Shown: positions 1 through 5,790, counted from the stretch's first letter. The stretch is DNA of 8,941 nt from Alphaproteobacteria bacterium (GCA_024277955.1 JAJRUE010000240.1:1-8941), one strand, 5' to 3'. The notes: generated from the letters alone by a model not told the origin. Translations and numbers: made by a program.

Positions 1-513
1 GCGCGCTACGACGGGGTGCGCTATGGCCACCGCGCGAAACTGGCCGCCGGCGACGGCATCACCGAAATGTATGAAAAGACCCGCGCCGAAGGCTTTGGCG
101 ACGAGGTTCAGCGCCGGGTGATGATCGGCACCTACGTGCTGTCGGCGGGCTTCTACGACGCCTATTACAACCGGGCCCGCAAGGTGCGCACGCTGATCAA
201 GAAGGACTTCGAAGACGTCTTCGCCCAGGGGATCGACGCGATCCTGACCCCGGCCACGCCCTCGGCCGCCTTCGGGCTTGGCGAAATGGCCGACGCCGAC
301 CCGGTCCGGATGTATCTGAACGACGTGTTCACGGTGACGGTGAACCTGGCTGGGCTGCCGGGCATTTCGGTGCCGGCGGGGCTGGACGGGCAGGGGTTGC
401 CGCTGGGGCTGCAACTGATCGGCCGGCCCTGGCAGGAAGGCGATCTGCTGAATGTCGCGCATGTGATGGAACAGGCGGCGGGGTTTGTTTCCAAGCCCAC
501 GAAATGGTGGTAA
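1..513 (+). CDS. gatA: Glutamyl-tRNA(Gln)/aspartyl-tRNA(Asn) amidotransferase subunit A, C-terminal part
   Basis: This is the last 170 codons of GatA, the amidase subunit of the GatCAB complex. GatCAB converts mischarged Glu-tRNA(Gln) and Asp-tRNA(Asn) to the correct aminoacyl-tRNAs in the cytoplasm. The frame is open from base 1 and ends at TAA 511-513. The visible part reads ARYDGVRYGHRA, then MYEKTRAEGFG, then RRVMIGTYVLSAGFYDAYY, which is the characteristic GatA C-terminal half. It is followed by LTPATPSAAFGLGE and the closing NLAGLPGISVPAG and PLGLQLIGRPW blocks. The family is about 490 residues long, so roughly two thirds, including the Ser-cisSer-Lys catalytic triad, lies left of the window. 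Nothing looks broken. The next gene starts 34 bases downstream on the same strand, so read-through is possible but functional linkage is not evident. Confidence 0.95.
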   Translation, partial: ARYDGVRYGHRAKLAAGDGITEMYEKTRAEGFGDEVQRRVMIGTYVLSAGFYDAYYNRARKVRTLIKKDFEDVFAQGIDAILTPATPSAAFGLGEMADADPVRMYLNDVFTVTVNLAGLPGISVPAGLDGQGLPLGLQLIGRPWQEGDLLNVAHVMEQAAGFVSKPTKWW

Positions 514-547
514 AAACCGCCCGGTAAGACGGGCAGAGGGGCAAGTC

Positions 548-1243
548 ATGCGTATCTTGGGTTTGGCAATTCTGGCGGGCACGCTGGCGGCATGCGCGCC
601 TTCGGTGCCCGATTCGGGGCGCGGCGTCGGGTTTGCCCCGATCGGCAGCACGGCGGTGCCGGTCCAGCCGGGCCAGACGGACCAGACAGACCAGGCGGCG
701 ACGGGGTTGGTCGACGCTGGCCAGATCTCGGACGAAACGCTGCAGCCGGGGGTCGACCTGCCGCAATCCGGGCAGGCGGGCGCTGACCAGACCACGGTCG
801 ATGGCGGCGCGGCCCCCAAACCGGTGGTCAAGCTGAACAACCCCGGTATTTCCGACGAACAGGACTTCAGCGCCGTGACCGCGCGCGAAACCATCGAAAG
901 CGACCGCGCCCGGATCGAGGCCCAGCGCGAAGCCTATCAGGTCATCGCGCCCACCGCGCTGCCGGCGCGCCCGAACCGGACCTTTGCATCGATCGTCGAA
1001 TTTGCCCTGGCCACCACCAACGAGGTCGGTCAGCCGCTGTATTCGCGCTCGAAAATCCTGGCGCAAAGCCGGTTCGAACGGAACTGCGCGAAATACGCGT
1101 CATCCGACCTCGCACAAGAGGCGTTTCTCAAGGCGGGCGGCCCGCAACGCGACCGCTACGGGCTGGACCCGGATGGCGACGGTTTCGCCTGCTACTGGGA
1201 TCCCAAGCCGTTCCGGCTGGCGGTAAACGCGCAGGGCCAGTGA
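548..1243 (+). CDS. Excalibur-domain lipoprotein
   Basis: This is a 231-residue predicted lipoprotein. The start ATG is chosen because a purine-rich AGAGGGG lies 7-13 bases upstream and because the signal peptide begins there: hydrophobic residues 3-13, then the lipobox LAAC with Cys16. Ala at +2 favours the outer membrane. Residues 17-95 are low-complexity, Pro/Gly/Gln/Asp-rich and probably disordered. From about residue 98 (NNPGISDEQDF onward) it becomes well ordered in appearance. The last 60 residues hold an Excalibur-type calcium-binding motif, LDPDGDGFACYWD, with a second Cys about 30 residues earlier (RNCAKY) that could form a disulfide. Similar proteins seem common in Rhodobacterales, but I know of no defined function. 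The following amidase gene overlaps its stop, suggesting a shared envelope-related transcript. The Excalibur assignment is solid; ligand and role are inferred from the family. Confidence 0.85.
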   Translation: MRILGLAILAGTLAACAPSVPDSGRGVGFAPIGSTAVPVQPGQTDQTDQAATGLVDAGQISDETLQPGVDLPQSGQAGADQTTVDGGAAPKPVVKLNNPGISDEQDFSAVTARETIESDRARIEAQREAYQVIAPTALPARPNRTFASIVEFALATTNEVGQPLYSRSKILAQSRFERNCAKYASSDLAQEAFLKAGGPQRDRYGLDPDGDGFACYWDPKPFRLAVNAQGQ

Positions 1244-1959
1244 TACTGCCGGTCGCGCCCCTGCGGGTGCTCGACCGGCCTTCGCCCAATTTCGGCGCGC
1301 GCCGCGACGGGGCGCTGCCAGATCTGGTGGTGCTCCACTTTACCGCGATGACCAGCGCGCGCGATGCGCTGGCCCGGCTTTGCGACCCGGCGCATCAGGT
1401 GTCGTCGCATTATCTTCTGGATGCCGCCGGCCAGGTCATGCGCCTGGTCGCCGAGGAACACCGCGCCTGGCACGCCGGGCCCGGGGCCTGGGGTGGCTGC
1501 GAGGATATCAATTCGCGCTCGATCGGGATCGAGCTTGCCAACAGCGGCACGACCCCGTTCAGCGCGCCGCAGATGCGGGCGCTCGAACTGCTGCTGGATC
1601 AGGTGATGGCGCGCTGGAATATCCCGCGCCACCGGGTGATCGGCCACGCCGACATGGCGCCGGCGCGCAAGACCGACCCGGGGCCGCGCTTTGACCGGCG
1701 CCGTCTCGCGCTGGCCGGCCGGTCGGTCTGGCCAGCCCCCAAACCCGCCAAGCCCGGCCCGGGGGCGGACCCGGCCGAGTTTCTGCGCCTTGCCCAACGG
1801 TTCGGCTACCCCGCGTCGCCGGGCTTTGCCAGGGTCCATGCCGCCTTCCGCGCGCGGTTTCGGCCCTGGGGGGGCGCGGTGCTGGACGCGATGGACATGG
1901 CGCTGATCGGTGATCTCGCCGACCGCTTCCCGGTTGACCGGGACGAAACGGCATCCTAA
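1240..1959 (+). CDS. N-acetylmuramoyl-L-alanine amidase (Amidase_2, AmpD/AmiD type)
   Basis: This is a 239-residue zinc amidase that cleaves the lactyl-Ala bond between (anhydro)muramic acid and the stem peptide. Residues 1-155 form the Amidase_2 domain. The expected zinc ligands are His33 (VVLHFTAM), His136 (VIGHADM) and Asp146 (KTDPGPRF). Glu98 (SIGIELAN) and Lys144 fill the positions of the catalytic Glu and Lys. The C-terminal 65 residues (AEFLRLAQRFGYP onward) resemble the small helical peptidoglycan-binding domain of E. coli AmiD. Unlike AmiD there is no signal peptide or lipobox from this start, so a cytoplasmic recycling role like AmpD is more likely. The GTG start overlaps the lipoprotein TGA in a GTGA junction, which suggests translational coupling, and no strong ribosome site of its own is visible. 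The stop TAA lies inside a candidate rnpB promoter. Confidence 0.9.
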   Translation: MILPVAPLRVLDRPSPNFGARRDGALPDLVVLHFTAMTSARDALARLCDPAHQVSSHYLLDAAGQVMRLVAEEHRAWHAGPGAWGGCEDINSRSIGIELANSGTTPFSAPQMRALELLLDQVMARWNIPRHRVIGHADMAPARKTDPGPRFDRRRLALAGRSVWPAPKPAKPGPGADPAEFLRLAQRFGYPASPGFARVHAAFRARFRPWGGAVLDAMDMALIGDLADRFPVDRDETAS

Positions 1960-1962
1960 GTC
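1934..1962 (+). promoter_or_regulatory. Candidate rnpB promoter
   Basis: TTGACC at 1934-1939 is a good -35 match. It is followed by a 17-base spacer and TAAGTC at 1957-1962, a poor -10 with only the first two bases matching the consensus. The expected start point, about seven bases later, is 1969, which is exactly the first base of the P1 helix of the RNase P RNA. The site lies in the last codons of the amidase, and the amidase stop TAA is part of the -10. A small palindrome, CCCGGT-TG-ACCGGG (1929-1942), covers the -35. The positional fit is the main argument. Confidence 0.45.
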
Positions 1963-1966
1963 GCTT

Positions 1967-2346
1967 GGGCGCGGGTGGCTGGATGGCCGCGGGTTTCGGC
2001 CCGAGGAAAGTCCGGACTCCATGAAGCAACGGTGCCGGGTAACGCCCGGCCGGGGAAACCCGAGGGAAAGCGCCACAGAGAACAGACGGCCGGTGCAAGC
2101 ACCGGTCACGGTGAAAAGGTGCGGTAAGAGCGCACCGCGCCCCTGGCAACAGGGGTGGCACGGCAAGCCCCACCGGGAGCAATGCCAAATAGGGATCGCG
2201 CGGAGCGTTTGCTCCGGGGACGCTTCAGCCCCAGCAGGTCCGGGTTGGCAGCTTGAGCGCGCCGGTAACGGCGCGCCCAGATGAATGGCCATCCAAAGGG
2301 GGCGACCCCTTGGACAGAATCCGGCTTACAGGCCACCCGCGCGTAT
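1967..2346 (+). ncRNA. rnpB: RNase P RNA (type A)
   Basis: This is the catalytic RNA that removes 5' leaders from pre-tRNAs. Helix P1 is a perfect 10-bp pairing of 1969-1978 with 2333-2342. The core helix P4 pairs 2008-2016 with 2320-2327 and keeps the conserved bulged U at 2011; one pair is A-U where E. coli has G-C, a compensatory change. Other hallmarks are GAGGAAAGTCCGGACTCC at 2003-2020, GTGCGGTAAGAGCGCACCG around 2117-2135, GAGCAATGCCAAATAGGG around 2177-2194, AGATGAATGGCC at 2279-2290 and ACAGAATCCGGCTTA at 2314-2328. The GGU that binds the tRNA CCA end is at 2243-2245. A hairpin with a GCGA (GNRA) tetraloop lies near 2293-2313, as expected for P18. Exact ends are uncertain by a few bases. 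It overlaps no protein gene. Confidence 0.97.
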
Positions 2347-2363
2347 CGGCTTGTCGGCCCCAC

Positions 2364-2403
2364 AGGGGGCTGTCCGCCCCCTCTGGCCGCCCAGGGGGCG
2401 GCC
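2364..2403 (+). terminator. GC-rich hairpins downstream of rnpB
   Basis: Two hairpins follow the RNase P RNA closely. The first is AGGGGGC (2364-2370) with GCCCCCT (2376-2382) and a five-base loop. The second is a perfect 8-bp stem, GGCCGCCC (2385-2392) with GGGCGGCC (2396-2403) and a three-base loop. No U-run follows either, so they are not classic intrinsic terminators. They may instead stop 3' exonucleases or act with Rho. Position supports a 3'-end role; the mechanism is inferred. Confidence 0.4.
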
Positions 2404-2415
2404 ATTCACCCCCGA

Positions 2416-2470
2416 GGATATTTTCGGACAGAAGAAACCCGGCTTGTCTTCTTCTGTCCGGAAAATATCC
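2416..2470. repeat. Long inverted repeat between rnpB and the SHMT-like gene
   Basis: The left arm 2416-2436 (GGATATTTTCGGACAGAAGAA) pairs with the right arm 2449-2470 over 21 base pairs with a single bulged G at 2461. The loop is 12 bases. It lies where the + strand rnpB transcript and the - strand SHMT-like transcript converge, so it could serve as a bidirectional terminator or RNA-stabilising hairpin. No T-run lies just outside either arm. From memory, CCCCGAGGATATTT-like intergenic motifs recur in Rhodobacterales genomes, so this may be one copy of a dispersed repeat. That recollection cannot be verified from the window. Confidence 0.7.
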
Positions 2471-2503
2471 CCGCCGGAGGCATCCGGGCGTGCCGCTTGC
2501 GCT

Positions 2504-3823
2504 TCAGTCGGCGATGAAGTGCAGCCGGTCGAAACGCGCCCTGAGGGCCGCGGTTTCCGGGGCGAGTGCTGCCGGGTCGTTGGCCTGAAGCGCCCGCACC
2601 AGCAGGTCGGCGATTTCGGGGATGTCGTCGGGGGTCACGCCGAAGCGCACCAGTTCCGGCGTGCCGATGCGCAGCCCGTTCAGATCGCCCGCGACCTCGT
2701 CGATGGGGAGGCCGATGCCGCAGGCGAGAAAGCCGGCCTGGCGCAATTTCTTCGACGCCGTCTGCCCGCCGCCGAACGCGGCCGCCTCGATCGCGAACTG
2801 GTGCGAATCGGTGAAGTCGCGCCCGGAGGCGAAGATCCTGATCCCGCGCGCGTCCAGGGCGCCGGCGAGCGCGCGCGCCACCGCGATCATCTGTTTGGCA
2901 TAGGCCGCACCGAAGGCGCGCCAGTCCAGCATCGTCATCGCAAGTGCAGCCGATTTCGCCGCGTCGAAATTCGCGGTCATCCCCGGAAAGGCAATCGCGT
3001 CCAGCCGCTGCGCCAGGGCCGCGTCATTTGTCACGATCAGCCCGCCCGGCGGTCCGCCGAGGCTTTTGTAGGTGCTCATGGTCATCAGGTGTGCGCCCTC
3101 GGCCAGCGGGTTCTTCCAGGCGCGTCCGGCGATGATGCCGCACTGGTGCGCCGCGTCGAACAGCACATGCGCGCCCACCTCGTCGGCGATCTCGCGCACC
3201 TCGGCCACCGGGTGTTCAAACAGGTTCAGGCTGGCCCCCACCGTGATCAGTCGCGGTCTGACGCGATGCGCCAGTTCGCGCAGCCCGGCCACGTCCAACG
3301 TGTAGCCATCGGCGTTCACCGGTGCGGTTTCGATGTTCAGCCCGTAAAGCCCCGCACACCCCGCCTGGTGGTGGGTCACGTGCCCGCCGATCGCCGCTGG
3401 CGGGGCGATGATCGTATCGCCGGGCCTGCAGGTGGCCATGAAGCCGTAAAGGTTGGCAATCGCCCCCGAGGGCACGCGAATCTCGGCGTGATCCGCCTGG
3501 AACACCTCGGCGCAGAGCTCGGCGCAGATCACCTCGATTTCCTCGATCGCCTCGAGCCCCATTTCGTATTTGTCGCCCGGATAGCCCAGCGACGGGCGCG
3601 ACCCCAGGCCCGAGGCCAGCAGCGCCTCGGCGCGCGGGTTCATCACGTTGGTGGCCGGGTTCAGGTTGAAACAGTCGCGTTCGTGGATCTGCCGGTTGCG
3701 CGCGGCGAGGCGTTCCAGCCGGTCGGCCAGCGCGGCGGCGGGGGACGCGGCGGTGTCCGCGGCGATCCGCCGGACCAGGGATTCGGACGCCTCGGGCACC
3801 CAGGCGCGTTTTTTCAGTTGCAT
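2504..3823 (-). CDS. Serine hydroxymethyltransferase-like PLP-dependent enzyme
   Basis: This 439-residue protein has the fold-type I SHMT architecture. Seen in it are GYPGDKYEMG (residues 80-89), the substrate/PLP loop IGGHVTHH (145-152), the PLP-binding Asp223 and His226 in FDAAHQCG, the Schiff-base Lys253 in STYKSLGGPPGG, and GLRIGTPELVRFG near the C-terminus with the substrate-carboxylate Arg. In GlyA the segment LIASEN carries the catalytic Glu; here the aligned stretch is NPATN (55-59), which puts Thr58 in its place. The Tyr of NKYAEGYPG is aligned with Pro77. It is therefore probably a divergent relative, perhaps an aldolase or transaldolase acting on a serine- or threonine-like substrate, rather than housekeeping GlyA. 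ATG 3823 is chosen over longer starts because GGAGG lies 6 bases upstream and the N-terminus then fits. It is monocistronic here. Confidence 0.85.
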   Translation of the reverse strand: MQLKKRAWVPEASESLVRRIAADTAASPAAALADRLERLAARNRQIHERDCFNLNPATNVMNPRAEALLASGLGSRPSLGYPGDKYEMGLEAIEEIEVICAELCAEVFQADHAEIRVPSGAIANLYGFMATCRPGDTIIAPPAAIGGHVTHHQAGCAGLYGLNIETAPVNADGYTLDVAGLRELAHRVRPRLITVGASLNLFEHPVAEVREIADEVGAHVLFDAAHQCGIIAGRAWKNPLAEGAHLMTMSTYKSLGGPPGGLIVTNDAALAQRLDAIAFPGMTANFDAAKSAALAMTMLDWRAFGAAYAKQMIAVARALAGALDARGIRIFASGRDFTDSHQFAIEAAAFGGGQTASKKLRQAGFLACGIGLPIDEVAGDLNGLRIGTPELVRFGVTPDDIPEIADLLVRALQANDPAALAPETAALRARFDRLHFIAD

Positions 3824-3855
3824 GGCTTCCTCCGAAACTGCGCTTTGCCGGTGCG

Positions 3856-3884
3856 ACAATGGCGGCTGCGCCCGGCCTGTGCAA
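3856..3884 (-). promoter_or_regulatory. Candidate promoter of the SHMT-like gene
   Basis: On the minus strand TTGCAC (3884-3879), a 17-base spacer and CATTGT (3861-3856) form a weak sigma-70-like pair, each box matching three of six consensus bases. Transcription would begin near 3849, giving a leader of about 26 bases that contains the GGAGG ribosome site. The call rests on spacing and location only. Confidence 0.25.
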
Positions 3885-3989
3885 ACCGGAATTGCCGGGC
3901 GGAGGCTGCAAAAAACGCCCGCATGTTCCGCCGGCCGGCCCGCCAGCCCCCGGGGAACCGCCGCCGGACGCGCATTGCCAAGTTTCCGG

Positions 3990-4017
3990 TTGACTCGGAC
4001 CCGCATCGCGCTACAAG
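3990..4017 (+). promoter_or_regulatory. Candidate rpmG promoter
   Basis: TTGACT (3990-3995), 16 bases of spacer and TACAAG (4012-4017) resemble a vegetative promoter. It lies in the 249-base gap between the divergent SHMT-like and L33 genes. The start would be near 4024, leaving about 49 bases before the rpmG ATG, with AGGAG at 4061-4065. It is the best -35 on the + strand in this gap, which otherwise holds only GC-rich sequence without evident structure. Confidence 0.5.
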
Positions 4018-4072
4018 GCGGGCTTCATGGATTTCACGGGATGCCGCGCAGCCCGTTCGAAGGAGTTAGATC

Positions 4073-4240
4073 ATGGCGAAACCGACGACCATCAAGATTC
4101 GTCTGAATTCGACTGCAGACACGGGCCATTTCTATGTGACCAAGAAAAACGCCCGCACCATGACCGAAAAGATGGTCGTGCGGAAGTATGACCCGGTCGT
4201 GCGCAAGCATGTCGAATACAAGGAAGGCAAGATCAAGTAA
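4073..4240 (+). CDS. rpmG: 50S ribosomal protein L33
   Basis: This is a 55-residue small basic protein of the large ribosomal subunit. The sequence MAKPTTIKIRLNSTADTGHF, then YVTKKNARTMTEK and VVRKYDPVVRKHV, is unmistakable L33. It is the cysteine-free form, which lacks the zinc ribbon seen in the C+ paralogues. Length is normal for the family. AGGAG lies 7 bases upstream of the ATG, and the gene is followed after 22 bases by a strong intrinsic terminator, so it appears to be a single-gene transcript. Nothing unusual is seen. Confidence 0.98.
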   Translation: MAKPTTIKIRLNSTADTGHFYVTKKNARTMTEKMVVRKYDPVVRKHVEYKEGKIK

Positions 4241-4262
4241 TCCTGCCCCCCTGCCGAATTCG

Positions 4263-4293
4263 AAAAGCCGCGCCTTTCAGCGCGGCTTTTTCA
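4263..4293 (+). terminator. Intrinsic terminator after rpmG
   Basis: An 11-bp perfect stem, AAAAGCCGCGC (4263-4273) with GCGCGGCTTTT (4280-4290), encloses the six-base loop CTTTCA and runs into further T residues. This is a textbook Rho-independent terminator. The A-rich left arm could also give some termination in the other direction, but no minus-strand gene ends here. Confidence 0.9.
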
Positions 4294-4381
4294 TTGCCCG
4301 AAATTGGTCAGAATTTCCTGCTAGCATGGCCGGCGGATGCGAAAAGACCCTGCCCCAAACTGCAAAAGACCCGGAGATCCC

Positions 4382-4495
4382 ATGCGCTATATCGCCCTTG
4401 CCCTGATCCTGTCGCTGTCCGCCTGTTCGGTGGAAAAGGTCACCGAACGCAACAGCGGCATCGGCTTCAAACCCTACGATGTGCCGGCGTCCTGA
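4382..4495 (+). CDS. Small lipoprotein (37 aa)
   Basis: This is a short frame with good support. GGAG sits 5 bases before the ATG. Residues 2-14 form a compact signal peptide (RYIALALILSLSA) ending in the lipobox LSAC, with Cys15 and Ser at +2. The mature lipopeptide would be only 23 residues, CSVEKVTERNSGIGFKPYDV plus three more. The SGIGF segment resembles SGRGVGF near the mature N-terminus of the Excalibur lipoprotein at 548-1243. No domain is recognised and the function is unknown. It lies between the rpmG terminator and a bidirectional terminator and so has its own transcript. The 91 bases upstream show no convincing promoter, only a short AAATT-N6-AATTT repeat at 4301-4316. Confidence 0.75.
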   Translation: MRYIALALILSLSACSVEKVTERNSGIGFKPYDVPAS

Positions 4496-4516
4496 CGCGG
4501 GCCCGGCGTGCCACGA

Positions 4517-4545
4517 AAAAGGGCCGGCGCAGTGCCGACCCTTTT
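4517..4545. terminator. Bidirectional intrinsic terminator
   Basis: AAAAGGGCCGGC (4517-4528) pairs with GCCGACCCTTTT (4534-4545) with one C-A mismatch and the loop GCAGT. The A/T tails at both ends allow it to work for the small lipoprotein (+ strand) and for the Bax inhibitor-like gene (- strand), whose stop is about 26 bases away. Confidence 0.85.
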
Positions 4546-4570
4546 CATTTTGCCCGATGGTGGCGGGCGA

Positions 4571-5308
4571 TCAGTTCCGATTGCCCATGAACTGCAGCAG
4601 GAACATGAACAGGTTGATGAAGTCGAGATAGAGGTTCAACGCCCCCATGATCGCCGATTTCCCCAGCCATTCGCTGTCCATGTGCTGCGCATGCTGGATG
4701 TAGTCGGTCTTGATCTTCTGGGTGTCATAGGCGGTCAGGCCCGCAAAGATCAGCACCCCGATGATCGAGATCGCGAACTGGATCGCGGGCGAGCCCAGAA
4801 AGATGTTCACGATCGAGGCCACGATCAGCCCGATCAGACCCATGATCAGGAACGATCCCCAGCCCGAAATATCCTTCTTGGTGGTGTAGCCCCACAGCGA
4901 AAGACCGGCAAACGAGATCGCCGTCACCAGAAAGGTCTGGGTGATCGAGACCCCGGTGAACACCGCGAATATCCAGCTGAGCGACAGCCCCATCAGGGCC
5001 GCGAACGTGTAGAAGAACAGCTGTGCGCCGGCGGCCGAAAGCTTGTTGATCGCCGCGCCGAAGGCAAAGACCATCCCCAGCGGCGCGAACATGATGATCC
5101 ACCCAAGGATATTGGGCCGCAGCGTAACCGGATCGCGGAACAGCGCCAGCAGGACATCGCTGGACCCGACGGCCCAGGCGGCCAGTGCGGTGACCAGCAA
5201 CCCCACCGACATGGTCCCGTAGACCTTGTTCATGTGGGTGCGCAGCCCTTCGTCGATTGCCGCCGTGCGGACGCCGACGCCTGCGCGTGCCGATTGATAG
5301 TCTGCCAT
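4571..5308 (-). CDS. Bax inhibitor-1/YccA family membrane protein
   Basis: This is a 245-residue inner-membrane protein of the BI-1 (UPF0005) family. After a cytoplasmic N-terminus of about 30 residues there are roughly seven hydrophobic segments near 31-50, 66-87, 92-112, 116-136, 148-168, 173-197 and 222-242. The family signature GLTAYDTQKIK is present just before the last helix; its Asp belongs to the conserved pair linked to pH-dependent ion leak in BI-1 proteins. In E. coli the relative YccA inhibits the FtsH protease, and other members are linked to calcium or proton leak. Which of these applies here is unknown. ATG 5308 has AGGAGG 7 bases upstream. It ends at the bidirectional terminator. 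The DUF1127 gene lies upstream on the same strand, 141 bases away. Confidence 0.93.
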   Translation of the reverse strand: MADYQSARAGVGVRTAAIDEGLRTHMNKVYGTMSVGLLVTALAAWAVGSSDVLLALFRDPVTLRPNILGWIIMFAPLGMVFAFGAAINKLSAAGAQLFFYTFAALMGLSLSWIFAVFTGVSITQTFLVTAISFAGLSLWGYTTKKDISGWGSFLIMGLIGLIVASIVNIFLGSPAIQFAISIIGVLIFAGLTAYDTQKIKTDYIQHAQHMDSEWLGKSAIMGALNLYLDFINLFMFLLQFMGNRN

Positions 5309-5338
5309 TTAAGTGCCTCCTGAACATTCCAAAGATGC

Positions 5339-5356
5339 GGTCCAAAAGGTTGGACC
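5339..5356 (-). promoter_or_regulatory. Perfect hairpin in the leader of the Bax inhibitor-like gene
   Basis: GGTCCAA (5339-5345) and TTGGACC (5350-5356) are perfect complements around a four-base centre. The structure lies 31 bases before the ATG and just upstream of the AGGAGG site. It could be an RNA hairpin affecting translation or stability, or a DNA operator. No experiment or known family supports a choice. Confidence 0.35.
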
Positions 5357-5368
5357 ACCCTTGCCTCG

Positions 5369-5397
5369 GATATTGGCATGGGTGGCCGGTTTTTCAA
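5369..5397 (-). promoter_or_regulatory. Candidate promoter of the Bax inhibitor-like gene
   Basis: On the minus strand TTGAAA (5397-5392), 17 bases and AATATC (5374-5369) suggest a promoter starting near 5362, just before the leader hairpin. The -35 reads CCTTGAAA, which is like heat-shock sigma factor boxes as well as vegetative ones. The -10 is poor. Confidence 0.3.
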
Positions 5398-5449
5398 GGT
5401 TTTTGCGATCAATTTGCAGGCCGCGGGCGCGCTTTTGCGTGAACGCCGG

Positions 5450-5668
5450 TCAGCAGCGCCAGTTGGCGGGCACGTCCCAGGCCTTGCGCCGGGCTTCGCG
5501 CTGCGCTTCGTCGCGGCTCAGGCCGATGTCTTTCAGGGCTGCTTCATCCAGCCTGGCAAGGGCCGCGCGCTGCCGGCGAAGGGCCAGGGCCTGCAGGATG
5601 CGGCCGACGATGCCCGTTGCACGCGGGCGGCAAATGGGCGTGGCGCAATAGGTGTTGGTCACGGTCAT
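5450..5668 (-). CDS. DUF1127 domain protein (YjiS-like)
   Basis: This is a 72-residue, arginine-rich small protein. The DUF1127 pattern is visible at residues 33-55: RQRAALARLDEAALKDIGL followed by SRDEA, with arginines on both sides. Such proteins are abundant in alphaproteobacteria. Some, such as CcaF1 of Rhodobacter sphaeroides, bind RNA and alter small-RNA maturation, while others affect phosphate or carbon metabolism. The ATG at 5668 is chosen because AAAGGA lies 7 bases upstream. Longer starts at 5710 and 5734 lack a ribosome site and would run through the LysR-type inverted repeat. The gene is divergent from the LysR regulator with 122 bases between ATGs, so that regulator may control it. 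The role here is unknown. Confidence 0.85.
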   Translation of the reverse strand: MTVTNTYCATPICRPRATGIVGRILQALALRRQRAALARLDEAALKDIGLSRDEAQREARRKAWDVPANWRC

Positions 5669-5707
5669 GGCATCATCCTTTCCGAATGCTGATGGTATTG
5701 CGTTTGG

Positions 5708-5724
5708 CATCAATTCTCTTGATG
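5708..5724. promoter_or_regulatory. LysR-type T-N11-A inverted repeat
   Basis: CATCAA (5708-5713) and TTGATG (5719-5724) form a perfect inverted repeat around TTCTC. The inner 13 bases, from T5710 to A5722, match the T-N11-A consensus of LysR-family sites. It lies between the divergent DUF1127 and LysR genes. A second partial palindrome, AATC-GT-GATT (5734-5743), follows within 10 bases. The right arm TTGATG could itself be a -35 element, with TTGATT (5742-5747) as a weak -10 for the LysR gene, which would fit autorepression. Confidence 0.5.
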
Positions 5725-5790
5725 CTTCTCGCAAATCGTGATTGATTAGTAAAATGAATGTTTAATCTTGTTGCCATCAAGGAACGTGAT

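Noticed and set aside
2285..4069. A very long open frame on the + strand across the SHMT-like gene and its upstream gap
   Set aside because: It is rich in Arg, His and Gly, has no recognisable motif, starts inside the RNase P RNA and runs into the rpmG promoter region. It is the shadow expected from strong codon bias of the real minus-strand gene.
4301..4329. Promoter for the small lipoprotein at TTGGTC/TAGCAT
   Set aside because: The spacing between the boxes is about 12 bases, too short, and neither box is a good match.
4508..5323. A long + strand frame opposite the Bax inhibitor-like gene
   Set aside because: Its product is full of charged, low-complexity residues, while the minus-strand frame gives a clear seven-helix BI-1 protein. 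The + frame also begins inside the terminator.
5374..5399. A full sigma-32-type promoter, CTTGAAA followed by CCCAT on the minus strand
   Set aside because: The distance between the two boxes is only about 9 bases, shorter than the usual 13-17, so the CCCAT match is probably chance. Only the -35 resemblance is kept.
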